Shown: one piece after another, positions 14,030 through 23,000 of the stretch
Layout: each line of letters begins with the position of its first letter
How positions within the stretch are numbered: position 1 is the stretch's first letter
Assembly: GCA_964422415.1 (NCBI GenBank)
Contig: CAYRBI010000071.1
Location: 1-28,085, forward strand
Source of the DNA: OLB16 sp964422415
GTDB taxonomy: Bacteria; Hinthialibacterota; Hinthialibacteria; OLB16
DNA: 28,085 nucleotides
Direction of reading: 5' to 3'
The notes under the pieces: model-generated
What the model saw: only the letters and a program-made list of their open reading frames with translations
Database searches by the model: none
Told to the model about the DNA's origin: nothing
Position numbers and translations under genes: made by a program

Positions 14030-16627
14030 ATGCGGTCCATACAACTCAGCCGATCACCAGCTCTCTTGGGTGGGATGGTATGGAGCTTTCTGTGGTTGTT
14101 GATTCCCACGGGGAATGCTCAGGTACTGTTCTACGAAGACTTTGAGAGTCTCGAAGGTCACCTCCAAAATGGAACCGGAGAGATTAACTGTACCTCGGTT
14201 AGAGGTTGGACCCATACATGTCCAATAGACTGGAGCATCTATTCCAGTTCACATACTGAAAACTCAGGGATCACCGAATGGCGTGGGTGGTGTTTCACCA
14301 CGCTCGATTTCTGGACCTGCGCGGATACCCAAGACCGCGCCAATTTTACACGGAGCTGGGGGATTTTCGCGGTAGCCGATCCGGATGAATGGGATGACAC
14401 CTCTCCCGCTCCGACCGCATCCGGCACTTTCAACAGCTATCTGATTTCACCCTCCATCTCTATTCCAGCGGGTGTACCTGTCTTGATTGAGTTCGACTCG
14501 CACTACCGTCAGGAATCGCCCCAACGCGCGGTCTTCGTTGTCTCCGTGAATGGAGGCGCTGACCAGACGTTGTTGCAGTACTCCTCCAGTCCCACGGATG
14601 ACAATGCGGGAGGTGATGTTCAGAATACTCATCTTGCCTTTAACCTCCCCGTCTCGGCTTCGCACACCAGCCTGGTTCTGAAATGGGGTTTGATAGAGGC
14701 CGGCAACAACTGGTACTGGGCGATTGATCACATTTGTGTCTCCGATGCTCGTGGTATTCCCACGCCAACCCCCAGCCCGACAGTGACAATTACTCCCACA
14801 CCCTCCCAGACACCCACTTTCGGCTCAACCCCGACACTTCCCCCGGAGGCCCCACGCAAGCTGCTGTTCATCGGGATCGATGGCTGCCGTTCCGATGCCT
14901 TGCTCGCGGCGGATACACCCCATATCGATAGTGTCACAGCTACCGGTGTTTACAGTCTGGAATGTATGACTAGAGAGGGACAGGCCACGGTCAGTGGGCC
15001 AGCTTGGTCCTCGATGCTCAACGGTGTCTGGGCGGACAAACACCATGTGTATAACAACGACTTTTCCACGAACAACTACGCCCACTATCCGATGTTCTTC
15101 AAACGGCTGCGTGAGGTGTGGCCTGATTTCTATGGTGTCTCGGTGGTTCATTGGACTCCCATCAATACAGAACTCGTTGAAAGTGCTAATGAAGAGTTAT
15201 CTGGAACCGATGCACAGGTAGGCCAACTGGGGGCTGCGGTAATGGCTGACCCAGATTTGGATGTCCTCTTTGTGGCTTTCGATGATGTGGATGGAGCTGG
15301 TCACAGCTATGGTTATGATCCCACCAATGAGAACTACTTGAATACCATCGAGATAACAGACAATTACATTGGATTAATTATGGATGGGCTATATGCGCGT
15401 CCCACCTATTACCAGGAGAATTGGCTCATCATTATTACCGCTGATCATGGGGGAATTGGCACCAGCCATGGCGGGAATTCCTTAGCGGAAAGAACCACCT
15501 TCTTGATTGTCAACGGTCCAGACTCACTCCAGGGAGCGATTTCTCCGGCGCCAGATCTCGTGGATGCCGGGGTGACCGCGCTCACCTTCCTGGCGGGAGA
15601 GCTGGACTGTGAATGGGATCTGGATGGAAAAGCGGTAGGACTTGATACCACCATCTTTCCCGAACCTACCCCCTGCCCCCAGTGTCCCACGAACCTTACC
15701 AGTTATGTCGATAACGAAAATTACCTGGTTATTCTTACCTGGACCCCCAGCGATGAGATCGAAGCCAGTGGATATGAGATTCTTCGTGATGGTGAGGTCA
15801 TCGGAAGCGCCTCGCTGACTAAAAGCATCTTCCTTGATTTTCCTAGCAGGATTTCCACTGGGGTGAGCCAGACCCTCACTTACTCCCTGCGTGTGGCTGG
15901 AGCTTCCGCCGCTGGGATCTGCAAGGAGATCACTTGTATCGCCACCCTGTATTCAGGAGAGGTGTTTTACACCGAGACCTTCGATTCCCTGGAATCCTCT
16001 CTCAACACCGCTGTAGGCGAAACCGGGTGTGTCTCCACCCTGGGCTGGACTCATGTTCCCCCGCAAGGCTGGAGTATCGATAACTCCGGAATGAACATGG
16101 ATACGGGGATCCTCGAATGGCGTGGGTGGAGCTTTGCCACCCCAGCTTTCTGGGTGTGCGCGGATGACCAGTATAGAAGCCTATTCGGACGGGGTAGCGG
16201 AGTTATCGCCATCGCCGATCCGGATGAATGGGATGACACCAGTCCCGCCGCTACCTCCAGTGGTCCATTCAACAGTATTCTTGTCTCTCCATCCATCCCG
16301 GTACGTGCCGGCGAGGAAACTCTGATTGCTTTCGATTCTCATTACCGCCAGGAATCCCCCCAGCGGGCCGAGTTCCGTGTCTCCATCAATGGGGAACCCG
16401 ATCAGGTATTGTTAGGCTATTCAAGCGCCATCATGGATGACAACGAGGGAGACGATGTGCTGAACTCTCAGGTCCAGATTGTGATTCCCGCGCAGGCTAC
16501 TGATTCTAATCTAGTGCTGAAATGGGCACTCCTCGAGGCGGGCAACAGCTGGTATTGGGCCATCGATAATCTCGCCTTGTACTGTCCCACCGGACAAAGT
16601 TCCATTCCCGGATGGAATGCATATTGA
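14030..16627 (+). CDS. Secreted phosphodiesterase (alkaline phosphatase superfamily) flanked by two copies of a beta-sandwich module
   Basis: An 865-residue exported enzyme. The signal peptide ends at GNA (residue 30). An N-terminal beta-sandwich module (31-240, with EWRGW, DPDEWDDTSPA, FDSHYRQESPQRA and WYWAID) is followed by a Pro/Thr linker (about 243-275). A type I phosphodiesterase/nucleotide pyrophosphatase-like domain follows: GIDGCRSD with Asp284, VSGPAWSSML with Ser322 as the probable nucleophile, DDVDGAGH with Asp421 and His425, and TADHGG...SHGG with Asp472, His473 and His480. This is a complete two-metal set, with Ser where classical NPPs have Thr. A fibronectin-III-like domain comes next (YEILRDGEVI), then a second copy of the beta-sandwich module and the tail SIPGWNAY. 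GGAGAAG precedes ATG 14030. The substrate is unknown; a phosphodiester or phosphonate-type extracellular substrate is inferred. Confidence 0.88.
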   Translation: MRSIQLSRSPALLGGMVWSFLWLLIPTGNAQVLFYEDFESLEGHLQNGTGEINCTSVRGWTHTCPIDWSIYSSSHTENSGITEWRGWCFTTLDFWTCADTQDRANFTRSWGIFAVADPDEWDDTSPAPTASGTFNSYLISPSISIPAGVPVLIEFDSHYRQESPQRAVFVVSVNGGADQTLLQYSSSPTDDNAGGDVQNTHLAFNLPVSASHTSLVLKWGLIEAGNNWYWAIDHICVSDARGIPTPTPSPTVTITPTPSQTPTFGSTPTLPPEAPRKLLFIGIDGCRSDALLAADTPHIDSVTATGVYSLECMTREGQATVSGPAWSSMLNGVWADKHHVYNNDFSTNNYAHYPMFFKRLREVWPDFYGVSVVHWTPINTELVESANEELSGTDAQVGQLGAAVMADPDLDVLFVAFDDVDGAGHSYGYDPTNENYLNTIEITDNYIGLIMDGLYARPTYYQENWLIIITADHGGIGTSHGGNSLAERTTFLIVNGPDSLQGAISPAPDLVDAGVTALTFLAGELDCEWDLDGKAVGLDTTIFPEPTPCPQCPTNLTSYVDNENYLVILTWTPSDEIEASGYEILRDGEVIGSASLTKSIFLDFPSRISTGVSQTLTYSLRVAGASAAGICKEITCIATLYSGEVFYTETFDSLESSLNTAVGETGCVSTLGWTHVPPQGWSIDNSGMNMDTGILEWRGWSFATPAFWVCADDQYRSLFGRGSGVIAIADPDEWDDTSPAATSSGPFNSILVSPSIPVRAGEETLIAFDSHYRQESPQRAEFRVSINGEPDQVLLGYSSAIMDDNEGDDVLNSQVQIVIPAQATDSNLVLKWALLEAGNSWYWAIDNLALYCPTGQSSIPGWNAY

Positions 16628-16652
16628 TGTTGAATGTTGTTTTTCTACTTTG

Positions 16653-16659
16653 AAAGGAG
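16653..16659 (+). promoter_or_regulatory. Ribosome binding site deciding the start of the second phosphodiesterase
   Basis: AAAGGAG lies six bases before ATG 16665. The longer in-frame start at 16617 would overlap the previous gene, place this site inside the coding region and add residues before the signal peptide, so it is rejected. Confidence 0.8.
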
Positions 16660-16664
16660 CTCCG

Positions 16665-18539
16665 ATGTCATACAGTCAATCCGTGCTGTCGTGTAGCCTC
16701 GTTGGCCTGTTGGTTGTCATCTCTATGGGAATGTGGGTGTCAATTGGAGGCGCTCAAATCAGTTCCACTCTTCCCCCCGATACACCGCGTAAGCTGCTCT
16801 TTATTGGAATCGATGGCTGCCGCTCGGATGCCTTGATCGCCGCGAACACCCCCAATATCGACAGTGTCATTGCCGGAGGAGCGGTCAATTACGAGACTCT
16901 GATTAAGGAAGGGCAAGTGACGGTCAGCGGTCCGGGCTGGTCCTCCATGCTCTCTGGGGTTTGGGCTGATAAACATCAGATCTTCGAGAACGATTTCTCA
17001 ACCTCCAACCTGGAACAATACCCGGTCTTCTTTCAGCGTGTACGTGAAACCTGGCCGGATGCCTATATCGTTTCGGTGGTGAACTGGAAACCCATCAATG
17101 AATCGATTGTCGAGGGTGCCGATGAGGAATTGTATGGCAATGATGAGAAGGTGGGGCAACTGGGAGCCGAGGCCATGGCCAATCCCAATCTGGATATCCT
17201 CTTCGTGGCCTTCGATGAAGTCGATGGGGCGGGGCATAAGTTTACTTACGACCCAGCGGTCAAGGACTACCTGAATGTGATTGAGAAGACGGATGGGTAC
17301 ATCGGAAAAATCCTGGATGCCCTTCATGCCCGCCCCACATACAAAGAGGAGAACTGGCTCATCCTGATCACCGCCGACCATGGCGGGAACAACAAGGGGC
17401 ATGGGGGACAGACACCGGAAGAGCGGACCATTTTTCTGATTGTGAATGGTAAAGACTCCCTCAAGGGTACCATTACCCCCGCCCCCATGCTGGTGGATGC
17501 CGGGGCGACTGCCTTGACCTTCCTGACCGGTGGATTGAAGTGCGCCTGGGATCTGGATGGCAAGGCGTTTGGACTCGATCCCAAGGTATTTCCCGCTCCA
17601 TCCCCCTGTCCCCGTTGCCCAAAACGGCTCTCCAGTGAAGTCAATGAGGAGAAGGGTGAGGTCACTCTCCACTGGACCCCTGGTCAGGCGATTAACCTGA
17701 CAGGGTATGAGATTCTACGTGATGGAAAGGTGATCGCCAGCATCGGTCTCGCGGAGGATCACTACACGGATCATCCCACCCTGGATTCCACGAATATCTG
17801 CCAGATCTTTACCTATACTTTACATATGAAGGGTATCTCTCCCGCATTGGTGTGCGAGGACCTGACCAGTACCGCTGTATTAATAACGGGTACGCCCTTC
17901 TTCACTGAGACGTTCGATAATTTGGAGCCTTCTCTTGGAAAGGCTGAGGGTGAGACGGGTTGTACTGCTGTAAAGGGTTGGACCCACACCCCGCCAGCGG
18001 GGTGGAGCGTGGACAACTCGAGCATGGGTGCGGGGGGGATTCCCGAGTGGCGTGGCTGGAGTTTCGCCACCCCCGCCTTCTGGGTGTGCGCGGAGGATCA
18101 GAATCGAAGCGGGTTTTCTCTGGGAAAAGGGGTGATTGCGATTGCTGATAGCGATGAATGGGCCGACACCGAACCCGCACCGGCCAAGGGACAGACCTTC
18201 AACAGCATTCTTGTCTCTCCGGCGGTACCACTGCCAGACAAGGAGGAAACCATCCTTGTGTTCGATTCGCATTACCGTCAACAGAGACCTCAACGAGCGG
18301 AATTCCGTGTCTCGATCAATGGCGGGCCGGATCAAGTCTTGTTGCGTTATTCTCTCTCCACCACGGATGACAACACCGGGATGGATGTGATCAACAAGCG
18401 TGTCCGTATCATTCTCCCCGCCCAGCCTGCTCAGTCCTCGGTGGTGATGAAATGGGCGCTGTTGGAGGGGAACAACAACTGGTTCTGGGCGATCGACAAT
18501 GTCGCGTTGTATAAGTCCGTGAGGAAGGTTGGCGGATAG
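16665..18539 (+). CDS. Secreted phosphodiesterase paralogue lacking the N-terminal module
   Basis: A 624-residue paralogue of the preceding protein. The signal peptide ends near GGA (residue 30), and the enzyme domain begins almost at once at PRKLLFIGID (41-50). Active-site residues are all kept: Asp50, Ser88 (VSGPGWSSML), Asp187 and His191 (DEVDGAGH), Asp238, His239 and His246. The fibronectin-III-like domain (YEILRDGKVI) and the C-terminal beta-sandwich module (EWRGWSFATPAFWVCA, FDSHYRQQRPQRA, WFWAIDN) match the upstream protein closely. The N-terminal module and Pro/Thr linker are absent, and the C-terminal W-x-x-Y tail is replaced by SVRKVGG. It starts 37 bases after the upstream stop with its own strong ribosome binding site. 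It is clearly a tandem duplication, probably secreted with related specificity. Confidence 0.9.
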   Translation: MSYSQSVLSCSLVGLLVVISMGMWVSIGGAQISSTLPPDTPRKLLFIGIDGCRSDALIAANTPNIDSVIAGGAVNYETLIKEGQVTVSGPGWSSMLSGVWADKHQIFENDFSTSNLEQYPVFFQRVRETWPDAYIVSVVNWKPINESIVEGADEELYGNDEKVGQLGAEAMANPNLDILFVAFDEVDGAGHKFTYDPAVKDYLNVIEKTDGYIGKILDALHARPTYKEENWLILITADHGGNNKGHGGQTPEERTIFLIVNGKDSLKGTITPAPMLVDAGATALTFLTGGLKCAWDLDGKAFGLDPKVFPAPSPCPRCPKRLSSEVNEEKGEVTLHWTPGQAINLTGYEILRDGKVIASIGLAEDHYTDHPTLDSTNICQIFTYTLHMKGISPALVCEDLTSTAVLITGTPFFTETFDNLEPSLGKAEGETGCTAVKGWTHTPPAGWSVDNSSMGAGGIPEWRGWSFATPAFWVCAEDQNRSGFSLGKGVIAIADSDEWADTEPAPAKGQTFNSILVSPAVPLPDKEETILVFDSHYRQQRPQRAEFRVSINGGPDQVLLRYSLSTTDDNTGMDVINKRVRIILPAQPAQSSVVMKWALLEGNNNWFWAIDNVALYKSVRKVGG

Positions 18540-18563
18540 GAAATCGGGCAGCCTATTCAAGGC

Positions 18564-18577
18564 AAACGATATTGTTT
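18564..18577. promoter_or_regulatory. Near-palindrome in the intergenic region
   Basis: AAACGATATTGTTT is an almost perfect 14-base palindrome, with one mismatched base pair, in the 210-base gap between the second phosphodiesterase and the glycine-rich protein gene. It lies about 100 bases upstream of the candidate promoter there. A binding site is possible but unsupported otherwise. Confidence 0.2.
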
Positions 18578-18660
18578 CTGTATTGCAGTCTTATGACCAC
18601 ATGTTATAGCCATGGCGTTCTGACACATTCAATTTATTTCTTGTCGAGAACATTTTTGAA

Positions 18661-18689
18661 TTGACGAGACATCATTAACTTCGTATTCT
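18661..18689 (+). promoter_or_regulatory. Sigma70-type promoter of the glycine-rich/RHS unit
   Basis: TTGACG (18661-18666), a 17-base spacer, then TATTCT (18684-18689). The -35 is identical to that of the promoter at 10568. Expected transcription starts near 18696, giving a leader of about 55 bases before ATG 18750. The surrounding gap is AT-rich compared with the genes on either side. Confidence 0.6.
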
Positions 18690-18749
18690 GCTCAATGTGG
18701 TGCTTCTGTAGTTGTATGACATATGCATAATATAAGCGAGGTGCTTCCG

Positions 18750-20069
18750 ATGCGGACAGTGACACAGCGTTTGGTGGGGACCAGTGGGTCCATGCTTCCT
18801 CTCTCCTTTGGTTTGGCCCTGTTGGTTGGGCTTCTCTCCCTCGGTGGTATGGCCTGGGGCGATACCTTTAACTGCGGGTCGGATGGCTCGGATGGAGCGC
18901 TGACTTATCCCGTGAGGGATGGTTCTCCCTATGAGGTCGATTTTGTCGCCAAGGACCTCGGGATCAATGCCGATGGAGATGCGGTCTACAACTTCACCAC
19001 TATCAACATCCCCGCCAATGTGACCGTGAACTTCCCGGCGGATAAATCTGGCTGGGCTCCGCTCTACTGGCTCGCTTCAGGGGATGTCATCATTTCGGGG
19101 ACATTAGATCTGATTGGTGCGAAGGGACACGACAATTCGGATAGTGTTCCTGGAAAACCCTCGATGCCGGGAAGTGGTGGTTATCCAGGGGGGTGGGGGG
19201 GGTCCAGTGTAATTGGTACGTACGCTCATAATGGATTTGGTCCCAGAGGATATTCCTGGGGTTGTGCATATTTTATGGATGATACAAATGCCTTACCCCA
19301 AGGCGTTCATCCTGGTAGTTACTATCTCTTCCCACTGACCGGAGGATCAGGTGGTGCCGGCGGTGTTGGTTCATCTCCATCATCTGGGGGAGGAGCAGGA
19401 GGTGGTGCATTACTTTTGGCAAGCAATACAATGATTTCGGTAAATGGAGCGCTTCTTTCAGATGGAGGGGGTGCTGGAGACGACGTATTATCCACAGGTA
19501 ATTGTGGAGTACTTGGTTGGGGAGGAGCAGGTGGCGCATTTCGCCTTGTAACTCCAACTATCAATGGTAATGGACTCATTAGTTCAAAGGCGGGTGATTC
19601 GAATGATTGTATGCTGCAATGGCACGGTAGTAGCGAATCTGAAGATGGTTGGATCCGTATTGAATCCGATCAAGATAATTACACTGGTTCGATTATCTGT
19701 TCCAGATTCCGTCGTGTCCCCCTGATTGAATCCGCTGTCTATGGCCTTCCCAATTCCGTGGACACGGGGATTCCCTCAGCCCGTGTAACCAAGATTGGTG
19801 GTGTCTCACTCCCTGAGGTTCCTGGTGGAAGTTTCACAGTCCCCGATGTGGTTTTGAATACAAGTGAGCCAGTCCTCTTTGAGATTGAAGCAGAGAATAT
19901 CCCGGTTGGGACGACGTTTAAGATTCAGCTTTTTAATGAGACGACCTATGCCTCGGAGGAAACCTCCTATCCTTTAGTGGGGACAGCAGCGCTTTCTTCG
20001 GCGACGGCCAGTATCACAATCCCGAATGGGAACACCTGGGGTTACGTGTACGCGACATTTACACGCTAA
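18750..20069 (+). CDS. Secreted glycine-rich beta-structured surface protein
   Basis: A 439-residue exported protein. ATG 18750 is chosen because GAGGTG (18738-18743) lies six bases upstream and a standard signal peptide then ends at GMAWG (about residue 37). A first domain contains TINIPANVTVNFPADKSGW and ISGTLDLIGAKG. A glycine-rich middle region follows (GSGGYPGGWGG, GGSGGAGGVG, SGGGAGGGALLLASNTMISVNGALLSDGGG), a pattern seen in uncharacterised secreted beta-helix-like proteins. The C-terminal domain begins at PGGSFTVPDVVLN and ends in a beta-sandwich-like stretch. No enzyme motif is visible. Codon use in about 19200-19690 is more A/T-ending than in the flanks of the same gene. It is followed after 20 bases by the RHS gene, so the two are very likely one transcript; a partner or scaffold role is inferred. 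Confidence 0.82.
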   Translation: MRTVTQRLVGTSGSMLPLSFGLALLVGLLSLGGMAWGDTFNCGSDGSDGALTYPVRDGSPYEVDFVAKDLGINADGDAVYNFTTINIPANVTVNFPADKSGWAPLYWLASGDVIISGTLDLIGAKGHDNSDSVPGKPSMPGSGGYPGGWGGSSVIGTYAHNGFGPRGYSWGCAYFMDDTNALPQGVHPGSYYLFPLTGGSGGAGGVGSSPSSGGGAGGGALLLASNTMISVNGALLSDGGGAGDDVLSTGNCGVLGWGGAGGAFRLVTPTINGNGLISSKAGDSNDCMLQWHGSSESEDGWIRIESDQDNYTGSIICSRFRRVPLIESAVYGLPNSVDTGIPSARVTKIGGVSLPEVPGGSFTVPDVVLNTSEPVLFEIEAENIPVGTTFKIQLFNETTYASEETSYPLVGTAALSSATASITIPNGNTWGYVYATFTR

Positions 20070-20089
20070 GAGCGAAAGGGGCGTAACCG

Positions 20090-23000
20090 ATGCGTATCCA
20101 CCGAAGAACGTGGTTGGCGTTCCTATTCTTGACGGCGTGCTTTTGTCAGCCAGTCTATGCAGTAGACACTGACCGTGATCAGCTAGACGATGACAAAGAG
20201 GCGTCTTGGGGAACGGATATCAATAATCCGGATTCCGATGGTGATGGTTTCCTTGATGGTGAAGAGGTTGAAAATAGAACCCAACCAATGGATGCAACCA
20301 GTTATCCAAATCTGGTTGGTACTGGAGAAATTACTCTCTTCACCCCCGCGTTCTCGGTGTTGAATAATGCCGCACCCTCAACCAGCGGAGTGGAACAGAC
20401 GCTATTCACCCCCGCGTTTTCGGTGCTCAATAATGCCGCACCCTCAACCAGCGGAGTGGAACAGACGCTCTTTACCCCCGCGTTTTCGGTGCTCAATAAT
20501 GCAATTCCCTATTATAGTGGTGTTGAGTATTCCATCTACTCTCCAACCTTTGCGTTGATCAATGGCCAGCTCGATTGTTCTCAAACTGGCCTGCCCCCCT
20601 ATCTGACCTCTCTTCGTCTTTTTGACCTCAATGGCGAACCCTATGCGGGGTATGCGGAATACACAGACACCGCGCAGGTGGGAGTTGCGGTCACAACCAG
20701 TTGTGGGGCGGACTCCCTATTGGTGAGTACCGATGATTTTCAAACCTCAGAATCCATCCCATATTCAGCCACCTTCACCTACACCTTCACCGATGATACG
20801 GATGGATACAAAAAGTTGTGGGTGAAGGCGGTTAAGGACGGCGAGGAAAGTACATCGGTCGTGGATGGGATCTGGTTGCGCAAGCCAGAATCACTCTCAT
20901 TGGATCTAGCGGAGTCAACGCCGGGTTGGATTCTTTTGACGGGTGAAGTGGATGAATGGTGTTTCATCGGGCGTGGGGGAACGGTGGTCACGGCGGTGGT
21001 GAACCCCATGGCCCCCACGGAACCCTACCTCGGCCAGGCGCGTGTCAACCTGGTCGGACCGGATGGATCGGCGCTCGGTTCTGCCGAAAGTGGTTCCTGG
21101 GGTGCGAAGGCTGTCCTCGCTAATGTCACCCTCCCCATGGATGGCGTTTACCGTGCTCAAGTCGGAGCGGACACCGCCAATCCCAACGCCACGGGCAACT
21201 ACACACTCACGATCTACAATGTCACTCCCAACTCATATGCACTGATTCTCAATCAAGAACACCATGCCTTGATGACTTCTCCCTATGCCATGGATCTGTG
21301 GACCTTTAGCGCTCCGGCGGGGACCCAGATACGCCTGGATCATGTGAATGCCTCGGGTGCGGGGGTCTCGTATCAATTGACTGGCCCCTCCAGTTGGTCA
21401 GGTTTTTCCGGCCTCACCGATGACTCCGAACTGATCAATCTCCCCGAGACGGGAACCTACACGCTCCAGGTGACCTCGCCCTCCGGTGCAAGTGGTGTCG
21501 GCTATGCCTTTGTAATGAGGCAGACATCCATCACGGATCTGGCCTTGGGAGTTCCTTATTATGGCCAGTTGGGCGGCACTGGTTTCGCGCAGCTCTTCCA
21601 TGTGAATCTGCCGGAGGCCTCCCCCTTGAGTTTGAAATTGGATGATGCCTCGGAGGGGAATGTGAACACCCTCTATGCCCAACATGGTTCCTCTCCCACC
21701 CGTAGCGAGTTCTCTTATCAAGCGCAAGGCTCCTCGGCTGATAAGAGCATCCTTATCCCCATGGCCACCGTGGGCGACTGGTACATCCTCCTCTATAGCG
21801 ATGACTGCATTTCAGCGGGCTCCTTCACCATGACCGCCGATGGCGGGAAACTGCATGTAACCGGTGTAAGTCCCGATAAACAAGGGAGCACGCAGGCCGC
21901 CGAGCTCATCATCACTGGTGCGGGCTTCAGCCAGGATTGTGTAGTTACTCTAGACCAAGGTGCCACATCCTACTCGCCAACTGAACAAAACTACATTTCT
22001 TTGGAACGTTTAGATGCTGTTTTCGACCTGACCACACTTCCGGCTGGCGCTTATCAAGTTCATGTCGCCCGTGGAGAGGATTCTGATGAGGTTTCCTTCG
22101 AAGTCCTCGAAGGAGGTAAGGCCAACCTGGTAACCAACTTGGTTGTGCCAGGATGGGTTCGCTATAACACGAGTAGCACGATCTATGTGGAATATCAGAA
22201 CACGGGCGAGATTACGATGCCAGCCCCGCTCTTAGAACTCTCCGCAGTACAGAATGATAGGCAAGGGGCATGGTTGACACTCTCAAGTGATAGATTAGCT
22301 CAGGGTTTTTGGACATCAGCCACACCAGATGGTTTTTCCCACTCAGTCCAGTTTCTCGCAAGTGGAGAAAACCCAGGCATGCTGCAACCGGGTGAATCTG
22401 GGCGTGTGCCTGTTTATTATGTCGGCTGGGAAGAACCATGGGATTTTAGTTATCCCCCAATTAATTTCGAGCTCAGTGTGTTGGTCGCTGACAGTACCGC
22501 CGAAATCGAATGGTCCGCCTTGAAGGATGACATGCGCCCGGATGATATCTCCGAGGAGGCCTGGGAGCCGGTTTATGCCAACTTCATCGCTCAAACCGGT
22601 TCCACTTGGGGTGACTATGTCAAGATGCTTGATGACAACGCCCGTTACCTTCACCGTCTCGATGAACGGGTGACGGATATAAGGGATCTTCTCTCATTTG
22701 AAGTCATGCAGGCACGTGGCCTCAGTATTACAAATACTCTGGCCAGTGAAGTAGATGCACTAATGCAGGCTCCTGGTCCAAGTCTTTCTTTTTCACGTAG
22801 TTTTAGTACCGATGTACCCCAGCATTTTGAAAAGGGAAGGCTTGGCTATGGCTGGTCGGATAACTGGGATCGATCCGTTGTGATTGAAGATGATGGAACA
22901 GTCATCCTTCATGGCCCGGGAGGTTCCCGCCGTACATACAAGCCTGACAGCCGGGATGAGTCTTACTTCGCACCTTCGGGCGATTATTCGACATTGACTG

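Noticed and set aside
16617..16664. Upstream start for the second phosphodiesterase
   Set aside because: It would overlap the previous gene and put the AAAGGAG ribosome site inside the coding region; ATG 16665 gives a normal signal peptide.
18535..18558. Terminator hairpin after the second phosphodiesterase
   Set aside because: GGATAGG and CCTATTC pair with one mismatch across an 11-base loop, but there is no T tract, so it was not listed as a terminator.
22005..22018. Another LacI-type operator inside the RHS gene
   Set aside because: TGGAACGTTTAG resembles the operator only in its AACGTT core and lies deep in coding sequence, far from any start.
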